A stretch of DNA of 33,827 nucleotides from Bacteroidaceae bacterium (GCA_023227685.1 JALNVG010000004.1:1-33827), one strand, 5' to 3'; shown: positions 16,723 through 26,503, counted from the first letter of the stretch. Notes: a model not told the origin generated them from the sequence alone. A program made the numbers and translations.

Positions 16723-17724
16723 ATGAAATTTTTAACACAAGAAAAATTGACAATTGTCGGTGCAGCAGGTATGATCGGATCAAATATGGCTCAATCAGCA
16801 GCCATGTTACATTTAACTCCGAATATTTGTCTGTACGATCCGTATGCACCGGGTTTGGAAGGTGTAGCAGAAGAAATGTTTCATTGTTCTTTCGAGGATG
16901 TAAACATTACTTTTACTTCTGATATCAAAGAGGCCCTTACCGGTGCTTCATATGTAATATCTTCCGGCGGTGCTGCCCGTAAACAAGGCATGACTCGTGA
17001 AGATTTGTTGAAGGGCAATGCAGGCGTTGCCGAAGAGCTTGGTAAGAATATCAAGGCTTATTGCCCGAATGTTAAGCACGTGGTTATTATCTTTAATCCT
17101 GCTGATATTACCGGTTTAATTGTACTCTTGTATTCAGGATTGAAACCTTCACAGGTTAACACATTGGCTGCTTTGGATAGTACTCGTTTGCAAAGTGCAT
17201 TGGCAAAACATTTTGGTGTTGAGCAAAGTGAAGTAACTAATTGTAGAACTTATGGCGGACATGGCGAGCAGATGGCTGTTTTTGCTTCTACCGCAAAAGT
17301 TGCAGGAACTCCTTTGATGGATTTAATCGGAACAGAAAAACTTACTAATGATCAATGGGCTACAATGAAACAGGCTGTTATCAAAGGTGGTGCCAATATC
17401 ATCTCATTGCGTGGCCGTTCATCTTTCCAGAGCCCGGCTTATGTCAGTGTAGAAATGACAGCTGCTGCGATGGGTGGTTCTTCTTTCCGCTGGCCGGCAG
17501 GTACTTATGTTTCTTCTGAAGGCTTTGATCATATTATGATGGCCATGGAAGTGCAAATCACAAAAGATGGTTGTAAATATACCGATGTTAAGGGAACTCC
17601 TGAGGAAATGGCTGAATTAAAGAAGAGTTACGAACATCTTTGTAAGATGCGTGACGAGGTTATCTCAATGGGTGTTATGCCTCCTGTTTCCGAATGGAAT
17701 AAGGTAAATCCGAATTTGAAATAA
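16723..17724 (+). CDS. mdh: Malate dehydrogenase
   Basis: NAD-dependent interconversion of malate and oxaloacetate; in Bacteroides it is part of the reductive branch from oxaloacetate to fumarate and succinate. The 333-residue protein has the Rossmann loop VGAAGMIGSN (residues 13-22), the substrate-specificity loop GAARKQGMTREDL (whose first arginine, near residue 87, indicates malate rather than lactate), FNPAD, ALDSTRLQSAL and the catalytic histidine region TYGGHGEQM. It is monocistronic, with its own promoter and a strong terminator. The extended C-terminus (KYTDVKGTPEEMAELKKS onward) is about 20 residues longer than typical 310-residue MDHs. Confidence 0.95.
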   Translation: MKFLTQEKLTIVGAAGMIGSNMAQSAAMLHLTPNICLYDPYAPGLEGVAEEMFHCSFEDVNITFTSDIKEALTGASYVISSGGAARKQGMTREDLLKGNAGVAEELGKNIKAYCPNVKHVVIIFNPADITGLIVLLYSGLKPSQVNTLAALDSTRLQSALAKHFGVEQSEVTNCRTYGGHGEQMAVFASTAKVAGTPLMDLIGTEKLTNDQWATMKQAVIKGGANIISLRGRSSFQSPAYVSVEMTAAAMGGSSFRWPAGTYVSSEGFDHIMMAMEVQITKDGCKYTDVKGTPEEMAELKKSYEHLCKMRDEVISMGVMPPVSEWNKVNPNLK

Positions 17725-17754
17725 TTACCTTTTCAGAAAAATATTTTTTTTGTT

Positions 17755-17789
17755 GCCTCGGAGAGTTATACTCTCTGAGGCTTTTTTTT
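17755..17789 (+). terminator. Intrinsic terminator of mdh
   Basis: A 12-bp stem (GCCTCGGAGAGT at 17755-17766 pairing with 17770-17781, one G·T pair) with a TAT loop is followed by eight T residues. It insulates mdh from the downstream glycosidase gene. Confidence 0.93.
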
Positions 17790-17874
17790 AGTGGTTCGAT
17801 ACTCTTTAATATTATTTTAATTCATTTTTTTGTGTGCGAAATTGACTGCTTTTTGTTATTTAAGGTTTATAAAT

Positions 17875-17940
17875 TGATAGAAAAGTATCAGAATAATTTT
17901 GTATTTCGGTGTGTTTTTTCTTTTACTTTTCTTATTTTTG
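17875..17940 (+). promoter_or_regulatory. Promoter and putative operator of the first GH3 gene
   Basis: TATTTTTG at 17933-17940 is an exact -7 box, with only a weak -33 (TGTG, 17910-17913). A TGATA-N6-TATCA dyad lies at 17875-17890, ending 42 nt before the -7 box. The same dyad at the same distance precedes the second GH3 gene. The leader to the ATG at 17981 is about 34 nt. Confidence 0.6.
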
Positions 17941-17980
17941 TATGTATTTGAACAACCACAAAGCCATTAAAAATAAAACT

Positions 17981-20296
17981 ATGAAAAGAAAGATTCTTTT
18001 ATTATCTGTTCTGACAGTTTCTTTTTGTCAGATTCAAGCTCAACAAAAGAGCAGTAATGTTCCTCAATTAGGAAAAAACACCGTAGACGAGGTGGTAGCA
18101 GCTATGACACTTGAAGAAAAAGCACAATTGTTAGTTGGAGCTACAATGGAGTCGTTTGACGGCAACGGCAGTGTGGTGGGCAGTACGAAAAAACTTGTGC
18201 CTGGTGCAGCGGGAACCACTACGGCAATTTCCCGGTTGGGTATTCCTGCCACGGTGTTGACCGATGGACCTGCCGGTGTAAGAATTCTACCTACCCGTCC
18301 CGGAGATAGCAAAACTTATTATTGTACGGGATTCCCCATTGCTACCTGTTTGGCATCTACATGGAATGCTTCATTGGTACAGCAGATAGGCAAAGCCATG
18401 GGCAATGAAGTACTTGAGTATGGTTGCGATGTGTTGCTTGGCCCAGGTATGAATCTTCAGCGCAATCCGCTTTGCGGACGTAATTTCGAATATTATTCCG
18501 AAGATCCTTATCTCACCGGCAAGATTGCCGCTTCTATGGTTGAAGGTGTTCAGTCGCAAGGTGTGGGGGCTTCCATCAAGCATTTTGCTGCTAATAATCA
18601 GGAGACATTGCGTACAGTCAATGATGCTCGTATTTCGCAACGTGCTTTGCGTGAAATCTACCTCAAAGGTTTTGAAATTGCTGTTGAAGATGCACAACCG
18701 TGGACGGTAATGTCATCTTATAATCATATCAATGGTGTTTATACGCAGGAAGAGCATAAGTTGCTCACCACTATTCTGCGCAGCGATTGGGGGTTTAAAG
18801 GCATGGTGATGACTGACTGGACGGGGACTCGCAATACCGTAGCCCAAGTGCATGCCGGCAATGATCTGATGATGCCGGGCAAGGCTGAGCAAATCAAGGA
18901 TATTGTTGCTAATGTAAAGAGTGGCAAACTTGCAATGGCCGATGTGGATCGCAACGTGAAACGTATGTTGGAATTTATTCTCCGTACGCCTCATTTTAAA
19001 GGATATCAGTATTCCAATACCCCCGACCTGAAGGCTCATGCCGAAATAACCCGCCATTCTGCCGAAGAGGGCGTTATCTTGTTGAAGAATGATGACGAAA
19101 CACTACCTTTTACCAAGGATGTAAAGAATATCGCACTTTTCGGTGTTACTTCTTATGATTTTATTGCCGGAGGTACCGGTTCCGGTGACGTAAATAAAGC
19201 TTATGTGGTAGATTTGAAAGACGGTTTGCAGAATGCCGGATATACGATAGAATCGAAAGTTAAGACTGTTTATGAAAAATATAAGGCGTATGAAGATGAG
19301 CGTTTGGATGAAATCAATAAGATGCGCGGTTGGTATCTCGGTCCGTTGAGGCCTGAGGAATTATCGCTTGATGATACGTTTATCGGTCTGCGTGCCAAGA
19401 AATCGGATATTGCCGTTATTACTTTCGGTAGAAATTCCGGCGAAGGTAGTGATAGACATCTGGCAGGTGATTTTGAATTGAGCCAAACCGAACGTGACTT
19501 GTTAACCCGTGTTACACGAATCTTTCATGCCGCCAATAAAAAAGTTGTCGTTATCTTGAATGTGGGCGGTGTGATTGAAACCGCTTCTTGGAAATATTTG
19601 CCTGATGCAATTCTTTTGGCTTGGCAACCGGGTCAGGAAGGTGGAAATTCCGTAGCTGATATTTTAAAAGGTGTTGTTAATCCTTCGGGCAAGCTTCCGA
19701 TGACGTTCCCTATGGATTATTTTGATGTACCTTCTTCGCGTAATTTTCCGATTGATTTTGTTTCACATTGGAATGATGAGGAAAATCCATTGCTTAAGGA
19801 TGTGAAAAATGTAGGTTATACAAATTATGAGGAAGGTATCTGGATAGGTTACCGGTATTTCTCTACAAAAAATAAAGAAGTATCTTATCCGTTTGGCTTC
19901 GGCTTGTCTTATACGACTTTTGGTTTTAGTAAAGCTGAACTCAAGAGATCGGGTGATCATTATATTGTTGCAGTTAAGATTACGAATACCGGTAAGGTGG
20001 CCGGCAAGGAAGTTGTTGAATTGTATGTTGCTGCACCGAAGGGTAAACTAGAAAAGCCTGTTTGTGAATTGAAAGCTTTTGCCAAGACCCGATTATTGAA
20101 ATCAGGAGAGTCCGAAGTGGTCAACCTGAAGTTTGATATAGCCGATCTGGCATCGTTTGATGAATTGGAAAATAGTTGGGTAACTGATGCCGGTACATAT
20201 AAAGTATTGGTTGGGGCTTCCGTAAGTGATATACGGAGTACGATTTCGTTCAGTGTGGATAAACCGCTGATACATAAAGTCTCTTCTGAAGATTAA
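17981..20296 (+). CDS. Secreted GH3-family glycoside hydrolase (beta-glucosidase type)
   Basis: A 771-residue protein with a Sec signal peptide (MKRKILLLSVLTVSFCQIQAQQ), probably periplasmic. Domain order: GH3 (alpha/beta)8 domain with VLTDGPAGVR, the KHFAANNQE segment, and the nucleophile Asp279 in GMVMTDWTG; GH3 C-terminal alpha/beta sandwich (HSAEEGVILLKND to the EGSDRHLA region); fibronectin-III-like end with YPFGFGLSYTTF. The layout is that of beta-glucosidases. The ATG at 17981 is preferred over an upstream frame start at 17909 because of the signal peptide and because the -7 box at 17933 lies between them. It is insulated by terminators on both sides. The exact sugar is not decidable; glucomannan or cello-oligosaccharide trimming is inferred from the neighbours. 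Confidence 0.9.
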   Translation: MKRKILLLSVLTVSFCQIQAQQKSSNVPQLGKNTVDEVVAAMTLEEKAQLLVGATMESFDGNGSVVGSTKKLVPGAAGTTTAISRLGIPATVLTDGPAGVRILPTRPGDSKTYYCTGFPIATCLASTWNASLVQQIGKAMGNEVLEYGCDVLLGPGMNLQRNPLCGRNFEYYSEDPYLTGKIAASMVEGVQSQGVGASIKHFAANNQETLRTVNDARISQRALREIYLKGFEIAVEDAQPWTVMSSYNHINGVYTQEEHKLLTTILRSDWGFKGMVMTDWTGTRNTVAQVHAGNDLMMPGKAEQIKDIVANVKSGKLAMADVDRNVKRMLEFILRTPHFKGYQYSNTPDLKAHAEITRHSAEEGVILLKNDDETLPFTKDVKNIALFGVTSYDFIAGGTGSGDVNKAYVVDLKDGLQNAGYTIESKVKTVYEKYKAYEDERLDEINKMRGWYLGPLRPEELSLDDTFIGLRAKKSDIAVITFGRNSGEGSDRHLAGDFELSQTERDLLTRVTRIFHAANKKVVVILNVGGVIETASWKYLPDAILLAWQPGQEGGNSVADILKGVVNPSGKLPMTFPMDYFDVPSSRNFPIDFVSHWNDEENPLLKDVKNVGYTNYEEGIWIGYRYFSTKNKEVSYPFGFGLSYTTFGFSKAELKRSGDHYIVAVKITNTGKVAGKEVVELYVAAPKGKLEKPVCELKAFAKTRLLKSGESEVVNLKFDIADLASFDELENSWVTDAGTYKVLVGASVSDIRSTISFSVDKPLIHKVSSED

Positions 20297-20330
20297 TTTT
20301 TATGTTATAAGGAACTGATATAAATAAAAA

Positions 20331-20372
20331 AAATCCATCATAGATCTAAAATTTTATGGTGGATTTCTTTTT
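20331..20372 (+). terminator. Intrinsic terminator after the first GH3 gene
   Basis: 11-bp arms (AAATCCATCAT at 20331-20341; 20356-20366, one G·T pair) around a 14-nt loop, followed by CTTTTT. It separates the first GH3 gene from the mannan operon. Confidence 0.75.
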
Positions 20373-20374
20373 AA

Positions 20375-20440
20375 TGATAAGAAAGTATCAATGTTTGATA
20401 TTATTGTATTTGAAACGTATAATTAGTGTCTGTATCTTTG
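20375..20440 (+). promoter_or_regulatory. Mannan-operon promoter and putative operator
   Basis: TTTG (20409-20412), 20-nt spacer, TATCTTTG (20433-20440): a full match to the Bacteroides promoter consensus. Upstream lies TGATA-N6-TATCA (20375-20390), and its right half is shared with a second dyad TATCAA-TGT-TTGATA (20386-20400). The expected start, about 20447, leaves a 16-nt leader before the ATG at 20463. Confidence 0.82.
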
Positions 20441-20462
20441 TTCTCAGTAAATTTTGAATCGT

Positions 20463-22754
20463 ATGAGAAACTTGATTATAACTATGGCAATAATTCTGAA
20501 TTCTTATTCCGTAACGGGGAAAGAGGTATATAAAAATGCTTCAGCTCCGATAAAAGATAGAGTGGAAGACCTGTTGAGTCGTATGACGCTTGAAGAGAAA
20601 GTGGGACAGATGAATCAATATGTAGGCTTGGAGCATATTAAAGCCAATAGTGCTACGATGACAGCGGCAGATTTGAAGAATAATACCGCGAATGCTTTTT
20701 ATCCGGGCTTTACTGTTGATAGTGTGGCTAAATGGACGGAACAGGGTCTTGTTGGTTCTTTCTTGCATGTGCTCACTTTAAAAGAGGCCAATTATTTGCA
20801 ATCGTTGGCTATGAAAAGTCGTTTACATATACCTATTATCTTTGGCATCGATGCGATTCACGGCAATGCCAATGCTCCTGATAATACCGTTTATCCTACA
20901 AATATCAATTTGGCTTGTACGTTTGATACGTTGTTGGCTTACAAGATAGCCCGGCAAACAGCCGAAGAAATGCGTGCCATGAATATGCATTGGACGTTTA
21001 ATCCAAATGTTGAGGTGGCTCGGGATGCTCGTTGGGGAAGGGTTGGCGAAACTTATGGCGAAGATCCGTATTTGGTTACCTGTATGGGCGTTGAGACAGT
21101 GAAAGGTTATCAACGTAATCTTGATAATACAGAGGATGTACTGTCTTGCATCAAGCATTTTGTGGGGGGAAGTGAACCGATAAATGGAACAAATGGTTCT
21201 CCGACAGATATTTCCGAGCGAACTCTTCGTGAGGTTTTCTTTCCACCTTTCAGGGCCGGTGTAAATGCCGGTGCGATGTCATTGATGATGGCTCACAATG
21301 AGTTGAATGGTGTGCCTTGCCATGCTAACGATTGGTTGATGAACGATGTTTTGCGCGGTGAATGGAAGTTTAAAGGCTTTGTGGTTAGTGATTGGATGGA
21401 TATCGAACATCTGCAAGATTTACATGCTACTGCCGAGAATTTGAAAGGGGCTTATTATCAGTCCATCATGGCCGGTATGGATATGCATATGCACGGCATT
21501 CATTGGCAACGGATGGTTACGGAGTTAGTGAAGGAGGGGCGTATTCCAGAATCGCGTATTGACGAATCGGTACGACGCATTCTTACGATCAAATTTCGTT
21601 TGGGTTTGTTTGAACATCCATTTGCCGATGAGGCTGAAAGTATGAAAATCCGTCTTTCGTCCGAACATCGGAAAACGGCCCTTGATGGTGCGCGTGAGGG
21701 TATTGTCTTATTAAAAAATGATAACCTATTGCCGCTTGATACTTCAAAATATAAACATGTGATGGTGACCGGTATTAATGCCGATGATGAAAATATTTTG
21801 GGTGATTGGAGCGCTGAAGAGAAACCGAAGAATGTGACGACTATCCTTGAAGGTTTGAAACAGGTCGCCCCCAACACTGAATTTGATTTTGTCGACCAAG
21901 GTTGGGATCCTCGGCATATGAATCAGAAACAGGTCGATTTGGCTGTCTTTCGTGCTCGTTCGGCTGATTTAAATATTGTTGTAGCCGGAGAATATATGAT
22001 GCGTTTCCGCTGGAAAGACCGTACGGATGGCGAAGATACCGATCGTTCAGATATTAATCTAGTAGGCTTACAGGATGAATTGTTGAAACAGGTGGCTGCT
22101 TCAGGCAAACCAACCATATTAATTCTTGTCAACGGTCGCCCGCAAGGGGTGGAATGGGCCGCAAAACATATCCCTGCCATTGTAGAGGCTTGGGCTCCGG
22201 GTATGTATGGCGGTCAGGCCGTTGCCGAGATTCTTTATGGGGCGGTCAACCCGTCGGCCAAATTGGCTATTTCTATTCCGCGAAGCGTAGGGCAGATTCA
22301 GATGATTTATAATCATAAGCCGTCGCAGTATTTTCATCCTTATACATTAAATCCAAGTGCTCCGTTGTATCCTTTTGGTTTCGGCTTGTCTTACACTACT
22401 TATAAATATAGTGATTTGAAACTGGTGCAGAAAGAGATTCGTAAAGATGGCTCTCTTGATGTTAGTGTCCGTGTGACAAATACCGGTGAGCGTGATGGAG
22501 ACGAAATTGTGCAATTGTATATTCGTGACGAGTATAGTAGTGTAACACGTCCTGTTAAGGAGTTGAAAGATTTTGCGCGTATTGCCTTGAAGTCCGGTGA
22601 AAGTAAGCTGGTGAATTTTGTGGTGACTCCCGATAAACTCGGATTCTATGATAAAAAAATGAATTGGATTGTTGAGCCCGGTAAGTTCTTTGTAATGGTA
22701 GGCCCGTCATCTGAGGATGCGGTACTTTTAAAGGATTCGTTTGTAGTGAAATAA
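20463..22754 (+). CDS. Secreted GH3-family glycoside hydrolase, first gene of the mannan operon
   Basis: A 763-residue protein with an N-terminal signal peptide (MRNLIITMAIILNSYSVTG). GH3 features: RVEDLLSRMTLEEKVGQM, GIDAIHGN, WGRVGETYGEDP, KHFVGGS and the nucleophile Asp310 in GFVVSDWMD; then the C-terminal sandwich (ARSADLNIVVAGEYMMR) and Fn3-like end with YPFGFGLSYTTY. It belongs to the BglX-like beta-glucosidase/xylosidase branch and is not a recent copy of the upstream GH3 gene. I start at ATG 20463, because the TTG at 20454 is only about 7 nt past the predicted transcription start. It is followed by GH26 after 34 nt. A role in removing beta-1,4-glucosyl or mannosyl units from glucomannan fragments is inferred from the operon. 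Confidence 0.9.
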   Translation: MRNLIITMAIILNSYSVTGKEVYKNASAPIKDRVEDLLSRMTLEEKVGQMNQYVGLEHIKANSATMTAADLKNNTANAFYPGFTVDSVAKWTEQGLVGSFLHVLTLKEANYLQSLAMKSRLHIPIIFGIDAIHGNANAPDNTVYPTNINLACTFDTLLAYKIARQTAEEMRAMNMHWTFNPNVEVARDARWGRVGETYGEDPYLVTCMGVETVKGYQRNLDNTEDVLSCIKHFVGGSEPINGTNGSPTDISERTLREVFFPPFRAGVNAGAMSLMMAHNELNGVPCHANDWLMNDVLRGEWKFKGFVVSDWMDIEHLQDLHATAENLKGAYYQSIMAGMDMHMHGIHWQRMVTELVKEGRIPESRIDESVRRILTIKFRLGLFEHPFADEAESMKIRLSSEHRKTALDGAREGIVLLKNDNLLPLDTSKYKHVMVTGINADDENILGDWSAEEKPKNVTTILEGLKQVAPNTEFDFVDQGWDPRHMNQKQVDLAVFRARSADLNIVVAGEYMMRFRWKDRTDGEDTDRSDINLVGLQDELLKQVAASGKPTILILVNGRPQGVEWAAKHIPAIVEAWAPGMYGGQAVAEILYGAVNPSAKLAISIPRSVGQIQMIYNHKPSQYFHPYTLNPSAPLYPFGFGLSYTTYKYSDLKLVQKEIRKDGSLDVSVRVTNTGERDGDEIVQLYIRDEYSSVTRPVKELKDFARIALKSGESKLVNFVVTPDKLGFYDKKMNWIVEPGKFFVMVGPSSEDAVLLKDSFVVK

Positions 22755-22788
22755 GTAATACAGATTAAATAAAAAATATGAATAAAAA

Positions 22789-23892
22789 ATGAAACGCCAG
22801 ATATTTATTATATACATTATTATCCTGTCCTTTTTGAGCATGTCTGCCTATTCGCAGCAGTGCGAAAATAAAAAAATCTGTCGTACACCCGAAACAGAGC
22901 ATCTTTTGGAAGCCTTGATTGATATGCCGCAGCGTGGGTTTATGTTTGGTCATCATGATGATCCGATGTATGGCATCGGTTGGCGTGGTGTTATTGGTCG
23001 GAGTGATGTAAAAAGTGTTTGCGGTGCCTATCCGGGTGTGATATCCTTTGATTTGGGCCATATCGAACTTGGTCAAGTCAAAAATCTGGATGGAGTGCTG
23101 TTTGATTCTATTCGTATTGAAGCTGTGGCGCAGTATTTGCGCGGTGGTATGGTATCTTTGAGTTGGCATTTGAATAATCCGTTAACAGGAAAAGATGCGT
23201 GGGATGTAAGTGATACGACCGTTGTGGCTTCTATCTTGCCCGGTGGGAAAATTCATGAAGATTTTTTGAAGCGGCTTGATATTATTGCTGGTTTTATCAA
23301 ATCCATACGTACACCCGACGGGACAGCTGTTCCGATACTTTTCCGTCCTTGGCATGAGAATACAGGTAGTTGGTTTTGGTGGGGTGAGAAATGTTGTACG
23401 GTGCAGCAATACAAAAATTTATGGAAAATGACCTACAATCGCTTGAAAAAGAATAATGTAAGGAATGTACTGTTTGCTTATTCTCCCGGTTCGGAGCCGA
23501 ATGATTCTACAGAATATTTAGTTCGTTATCCTGGGGATGACATTGTTGATTTGATCGGTTTCGATACATATCAGTTTGATCATCAAAAATATGTCGATGT
23601 TATGAATAAATGCCTTGGTATTCTAACTGAAGTCGGAAAGGCTCATCATAAGGCGATTGCTGTAACTGAAACGGGATATGTTACTATTCCCGATTCAACA
23701 TGGTGGACAAAGACTTTATTGCCGATCCTTATTAAATATCCTATTTGTTATGTTTTAGTTTGGCGAAATGCCAATGACCGGAAAGATCATTTTTATGCTC
23801 CGTATCTGGGTCAGGTTTCAGCTAATGATTTTGTGAAGTTTTATGAGGATCCCCATACATTATTTGTTGGTGATGCTTTGAATTTATATTGA
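22789..23892 (+). CDS. GH26 beta-mannanase (mannobiose-forming type)
   Basis: A 367-residue GH26 enzyme with a hydrophobic signal peptide (cleavage likely after AYS, residue 22). The catalytic acid/base is Glu190 in FRPWHENTGSWFWWG, and the nucleophile is Glu294 in AVTETGY; WHLNNP and the GFDTYQF stretch are also family blocks. In B. fragilis the GH26 enzyme encoded beside GH130 and the epimerase releases mannobiose from mannan, and gene order here is the same. A four-codon frame (ATG AAT AAA AAA TGA, 22778-22792) overlaps the start as ATGA and may couple translation. The protein lacks a clear lipobox, so a periplasmic or secreted location is likelier than a surface lipoprotein. Confidence 0.93.
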   Translation: MKRQIFIIYIIILSFLSMSAYSQQCENKKICRTPETEHLLEALIDMPQRGFMFGHHDDPMYGIGWRGVIGRSDVKSVCGAYPGVISFDLGHIELGQVKNLDGVLFDSIRIEAVAQYLRGGMVSLSWHLNNPLTGKDAWDVSDTTVVASILPGGKIHEDFLKRLDIIAGFIKSIRTPDGTAVPILFRPWHENTGSWFWWGEKCCTVQQYKNLWKMTYNRLKKNNVRNVLFAYSPGSEPNDSTEYLVRYPGDDIVDLIGFDTYQFDHQKYVDVMNKCLGILTEVGKAHHKAIAVTETGYVTIPDSTWWTKTLLPILIKYPICYVLVWRNANDRKDHFYAPYLGQVSANDFVKFYEDPHTLFVGDALNLY

Positions 23893-23917
23893 TTAATCGG
23901 TTGACAATAGAAAGAAG

Positions 23918-25093
23918 ATGAATACATTTGACAAAAAAGTAAGTCGGCTTTTTGCTAAGTATGATGCTTTGGTTTCTCAAAAGAATAAACCTGTGGTTGA
24001 AAGTAACGGAATTTTTACCAGATATGAATATCCGATACTTACGGCAGCTCATATTCCTGTTTTCTGGAGGTATGATTTGAACGAAGAGACTAATCCTCGT
24101 TTGTTGGAAAGGATCGGCTTTAATGCTACCATGAATTCGGGTGCTATAAAGTTAGGTGATAAATATTTGCTCGTTGTTCGTGTGGAAGGTACTGACAGGA
24201 AGTCGTTCTTTGCAGTGGCTGAAAGTTTGAATGGTATCGATAATTTTCGTTTTTGGGATTATCCTGTGACGATCCCCGAAGATACGATTCCTGCTACTAA
24301 TATTTATGATATGCGACTTACGGCGCATGAGGATGGATGGATCTATGGCGTTTTTTGTGCCGAAAGGCATGATGCCGATGCTCCTGCCGGCGATTTATCA
24401 TCGGCCGTAGCTATGGCTGCCATCGCCCGAACCAAAGACTTGAAGAACTGGGAACGTTTACCGGATTTAAAGACGAAGAGTCAACAACGGAATGTAGTGC
24501 TTCATCCTGAATTTGTGAATGGGAAATATGCATTCTATACTCGTCCTCAGGATGGATTTATTGACGCCGGAAATGGTGGAGGAATCTGTTGGGCATTGGT
24601 TGATGATATTACGCATGCTGATATAAAGGAAGAAAAAGTAATCGATAGTCGGTATTATCACACGATAAAAGAAGTGAAGAATGGCGAAGGTCCACACCCT
24701 ATCAAAACACCGCAAGGATGGTTGCATCTGGCTCATGGTGTTCGTGCCTGTGCAGCGGGGTTGAGATATGTACTTTATTTGTATATGACATCATTGGAGG
24801 ACCCGTCAAAAGCAATTGCCGCTCCCGGAGGATATTTTATGGCTCCGGTAGGTGAAGAGCGAATTGGTGATGTGTCAAATGTGCTTTTTGCCAATGGTTG
24901 GATTGCTGATGCAGACGGTAAGGTCTTTATTTATTATGCTTCTTCGGATACACGTATGCATGTAGCTACATCAACAGTAGATCAATTGGTGGATTATTGT
25001 TTACACACTCCTGAGGATGGCTTTTGTAGTTCTGCTTCAGTAGAAACACTAAAAAATATGATTGATAAAAACAAAGCTTTCATTGGTAAATAA
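23918..25093 (+). CDS. 4-O-beta-D-mannosyl-D-glucose phosphorylase (GH130)
   Basis: Cytoplasmic phosphorylase that converts beta-1,4-mannosyl-glucose and phosphate to alpha-mannose 1-phosphate and glucose. The 391-residue protein has no signal peptide. The catalytic aspartate Asp131 in NIYDMRLT is at the residue number reported for the B. fragilis enzyme. Conserved phosphate and sugar contacts appear in [32 protein letters not shown]-like [10 protein letters not shown], and [20 protein letters not shown]. The last two features favour the GH130_1 mannosylglucose phosphorylase subgroup over the mannooligosaccharide enzymes. It lies 25 nt after GH26 and 27 nt before the transporter, in the same operon as the epimerase that makes its substrate. 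Confidence 0.94.
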   Translation: MNTFDKKVSRLFAKYDALVSQKNKPVVESNGIFTRYEYPILTAAHIPVFWRYDLNEETNPRLLERIGFNATMNSGAIKLGDKYLLVVRVEGTDRKSFFAVAESLNGIDNFRFWDYPVTIPEDTIPATNIYDMRLTAHEDGWIYGVFCAERHDADAPAGDLSSAVAMAAIARTKDLKNWERLPDLKTKSQQRNVVLHPEFVNGKYAFYTRPQDGFIDAGNGGGICWALVDDITHADIKEEKVIDSRYYHTIKEVKNGEGPHPIKTPQGWLHLAHGVRACAAGLRYVLYLYMTSLEDPSKAIAAPGGYFMAPVGEERIGDVSNVLFANGWIADADGKVFIYYASSDTRMHVATSTVDQLVDYCLHTPEDGFCSSASVETLKNMIDKNKAFIGK

Positions 25094-25120
25094 ATTGTGT
25101 TTGAAGCTTGAATAAAAAGT

Positions 25121-26503
25121 ATGATTAAGTTAAGAGAAAAAATAGGGTATGGATTTGGTGATATGTCGTCATCTATGTTCTGGAAATTGTTCGGTTCGTA
25201 TTTGATGATATTCTACACTGATGTGTTCGGCCTTTCTGCCGCTGTGGTTGGAACAATGTTTCTGGTGACGCGTTTGTGGGATTCTTTCTTTGATCCGATA
25301 GTTGGTGTGATTGCCGACCGCACACAGACGCGTTGGGGGAAATTCAGACCTTATATATTGTATTTGGGTATTCCTTTTGCACTTATCGGTATTCTTACTT
25401 TTACAACACCTGATCTGAGTAATACGGGAAGGATTGTTTATGCCTATATTACCTATTCACTGATGATGATGGTCTATTCGGGTATTAATGTACCTTATGC
25501 ATCGCTACTCGGAGTGATGAGTTCGGATGTTAAAGAACGCAATATCCTTTCTACTTATCGTATGACATTTGCATATATCGGTAGTTTTATTGCTTTATTA
25601 TTGTTTATGCCAATGGCTAATTTCTTTGGAGAAGGGCATAGTGAGCAACATGGCTGGATGATGGCTGTTGTTGTAATAGCCTTGATGTGTGCACTGCTCT
25701 TTTGGGGCTGTTTTTCATGGACGCGTGAACGAGTAAAGCCGATCAAACAGAAGCAGGCCTTGCTGAAAGATGATTTGTGTGATTTATTTCACAACAAACC
25801 TTGGTGGATTTTGCTCGGTGCAGGAGTGGCTGCACTGGTTTTCAATTCTATTCGTGATGGTGCCACGGTGTATTATTTCAAATATTTTATTGTGGAGAAA
25901 GAATATGCTACGGTATCTTTTTTCGGTATTTCTTTTGTACTTAGCGGATTGTATCTTGCTATCGGACAAGCTTCAAATATACTTGGCGTGATTCTTGCCG
26001 CACCGGTAAGCAACCGTATAGGCAAGAAGGCTACTTATATGGGAGCTATGGCTATTGCCACAGTGCTTTCTATTATTTTTTATTGGTTCGACAAGAATGA
26101 TTTGGTTCTTATATTCCTTTTTCAGATATTGATTAGTATTTGTGCGGGGAGTATCTTTCCTTTGCTCTGGTCAATGTATGCCGATTGTGCTGATTATTCG
26201 GAATTGAAGACTGGTAATCGTGCAACCGGACTGATCTTTTCTTCTTCGTCTATGAGCCAGAAGTTCGGATGGGCTATCGGTAGTGCTCTCACCGGTTGGT
26301 TATTGGCTTATTTCGGTTTCCGGGCCAATGCCATACAAAGTGCGGAAACAATTAATGGTATTAAGATGTTTTTAAGCTTTTTGCCTGCTGTCGGTACGAT
26401 ATTGAGTGTTTTCTTTATTAGTCTTTATCCGTTGTCGGAAAAAAAGATGGAGATTATTACTGCTACATTGGCTGAAAAGAGAGCTTCAGCTGTTCAAAAT
26501 TAA
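25121..26503 (+). CDS. GPH-family sugar:cation symporter (likely mannobiose importer)
   Basis: A 460-residue integral membrane protein of the glycoside-pentoside-hexuronide:cation symporter family (MFS fold, about 12 membrane segments). The N-terminal signature is clear: GYGFGDMSSSMFWK, then FYTDVFGLSA, and the cytoplasmic loop DPIVGVIADRTQTRWGKFRPY between helices 2 and 3. It sits between GH130 (27 nt) and the epimerase (15 nt), so the imported sugar is probably mannobiose or another short manno/glucomanno-oligosaccharide. This is context-based, since GPH substrates cannot be read from sequence. No other inner- or outer-membrane carrier occurs in this cluster. Confidence 0.9.
   Translation: MIKLREKIGYGFGDMSSSMFWKLFGSYLMIFYTDVFGLSAAVVGTMFLVTRLWDSFFDPIVGVIADRTQTRWGKFRPYILYLGIPFALIGILTFTTPDLSNTGRIVYAYITYSLMMMVYSGINVPYASLLGVMSSDVKERNILSTYRMTFAYIGSFIALLLFMPMANFFGEGHSEQHGWMMAVVVIALMCALLFWGCFSWTRERVKPIKQKQALLKDDLCDLFHNKPWWILLGAGVAALVFNSIRDGATVYYFKYFIVEKEYATVSFFGISFVLSGLYLAIGQASNILGVILAAPVSNRIGKKATYMGAMAIATVLSIIFYWFDKNDLVLIFLFQILISICAGSIFPLLWSMYADCADYSELKTGNRATGLIFSSSSMSQKFGWAIGSALTGWLLAYFGFRANAIQSAETINGIKMFLSFLPAVGTILSVFFISLYPLSEKKMEIITATLAEKRASAVQN

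Noticed and set aside
17909..17980. Upstream start for the first GH3 gene
   Set aside because: It would place an untypical hydrophobic leader before a clear signal peptide and begin upstream of the -7 box at 17933.
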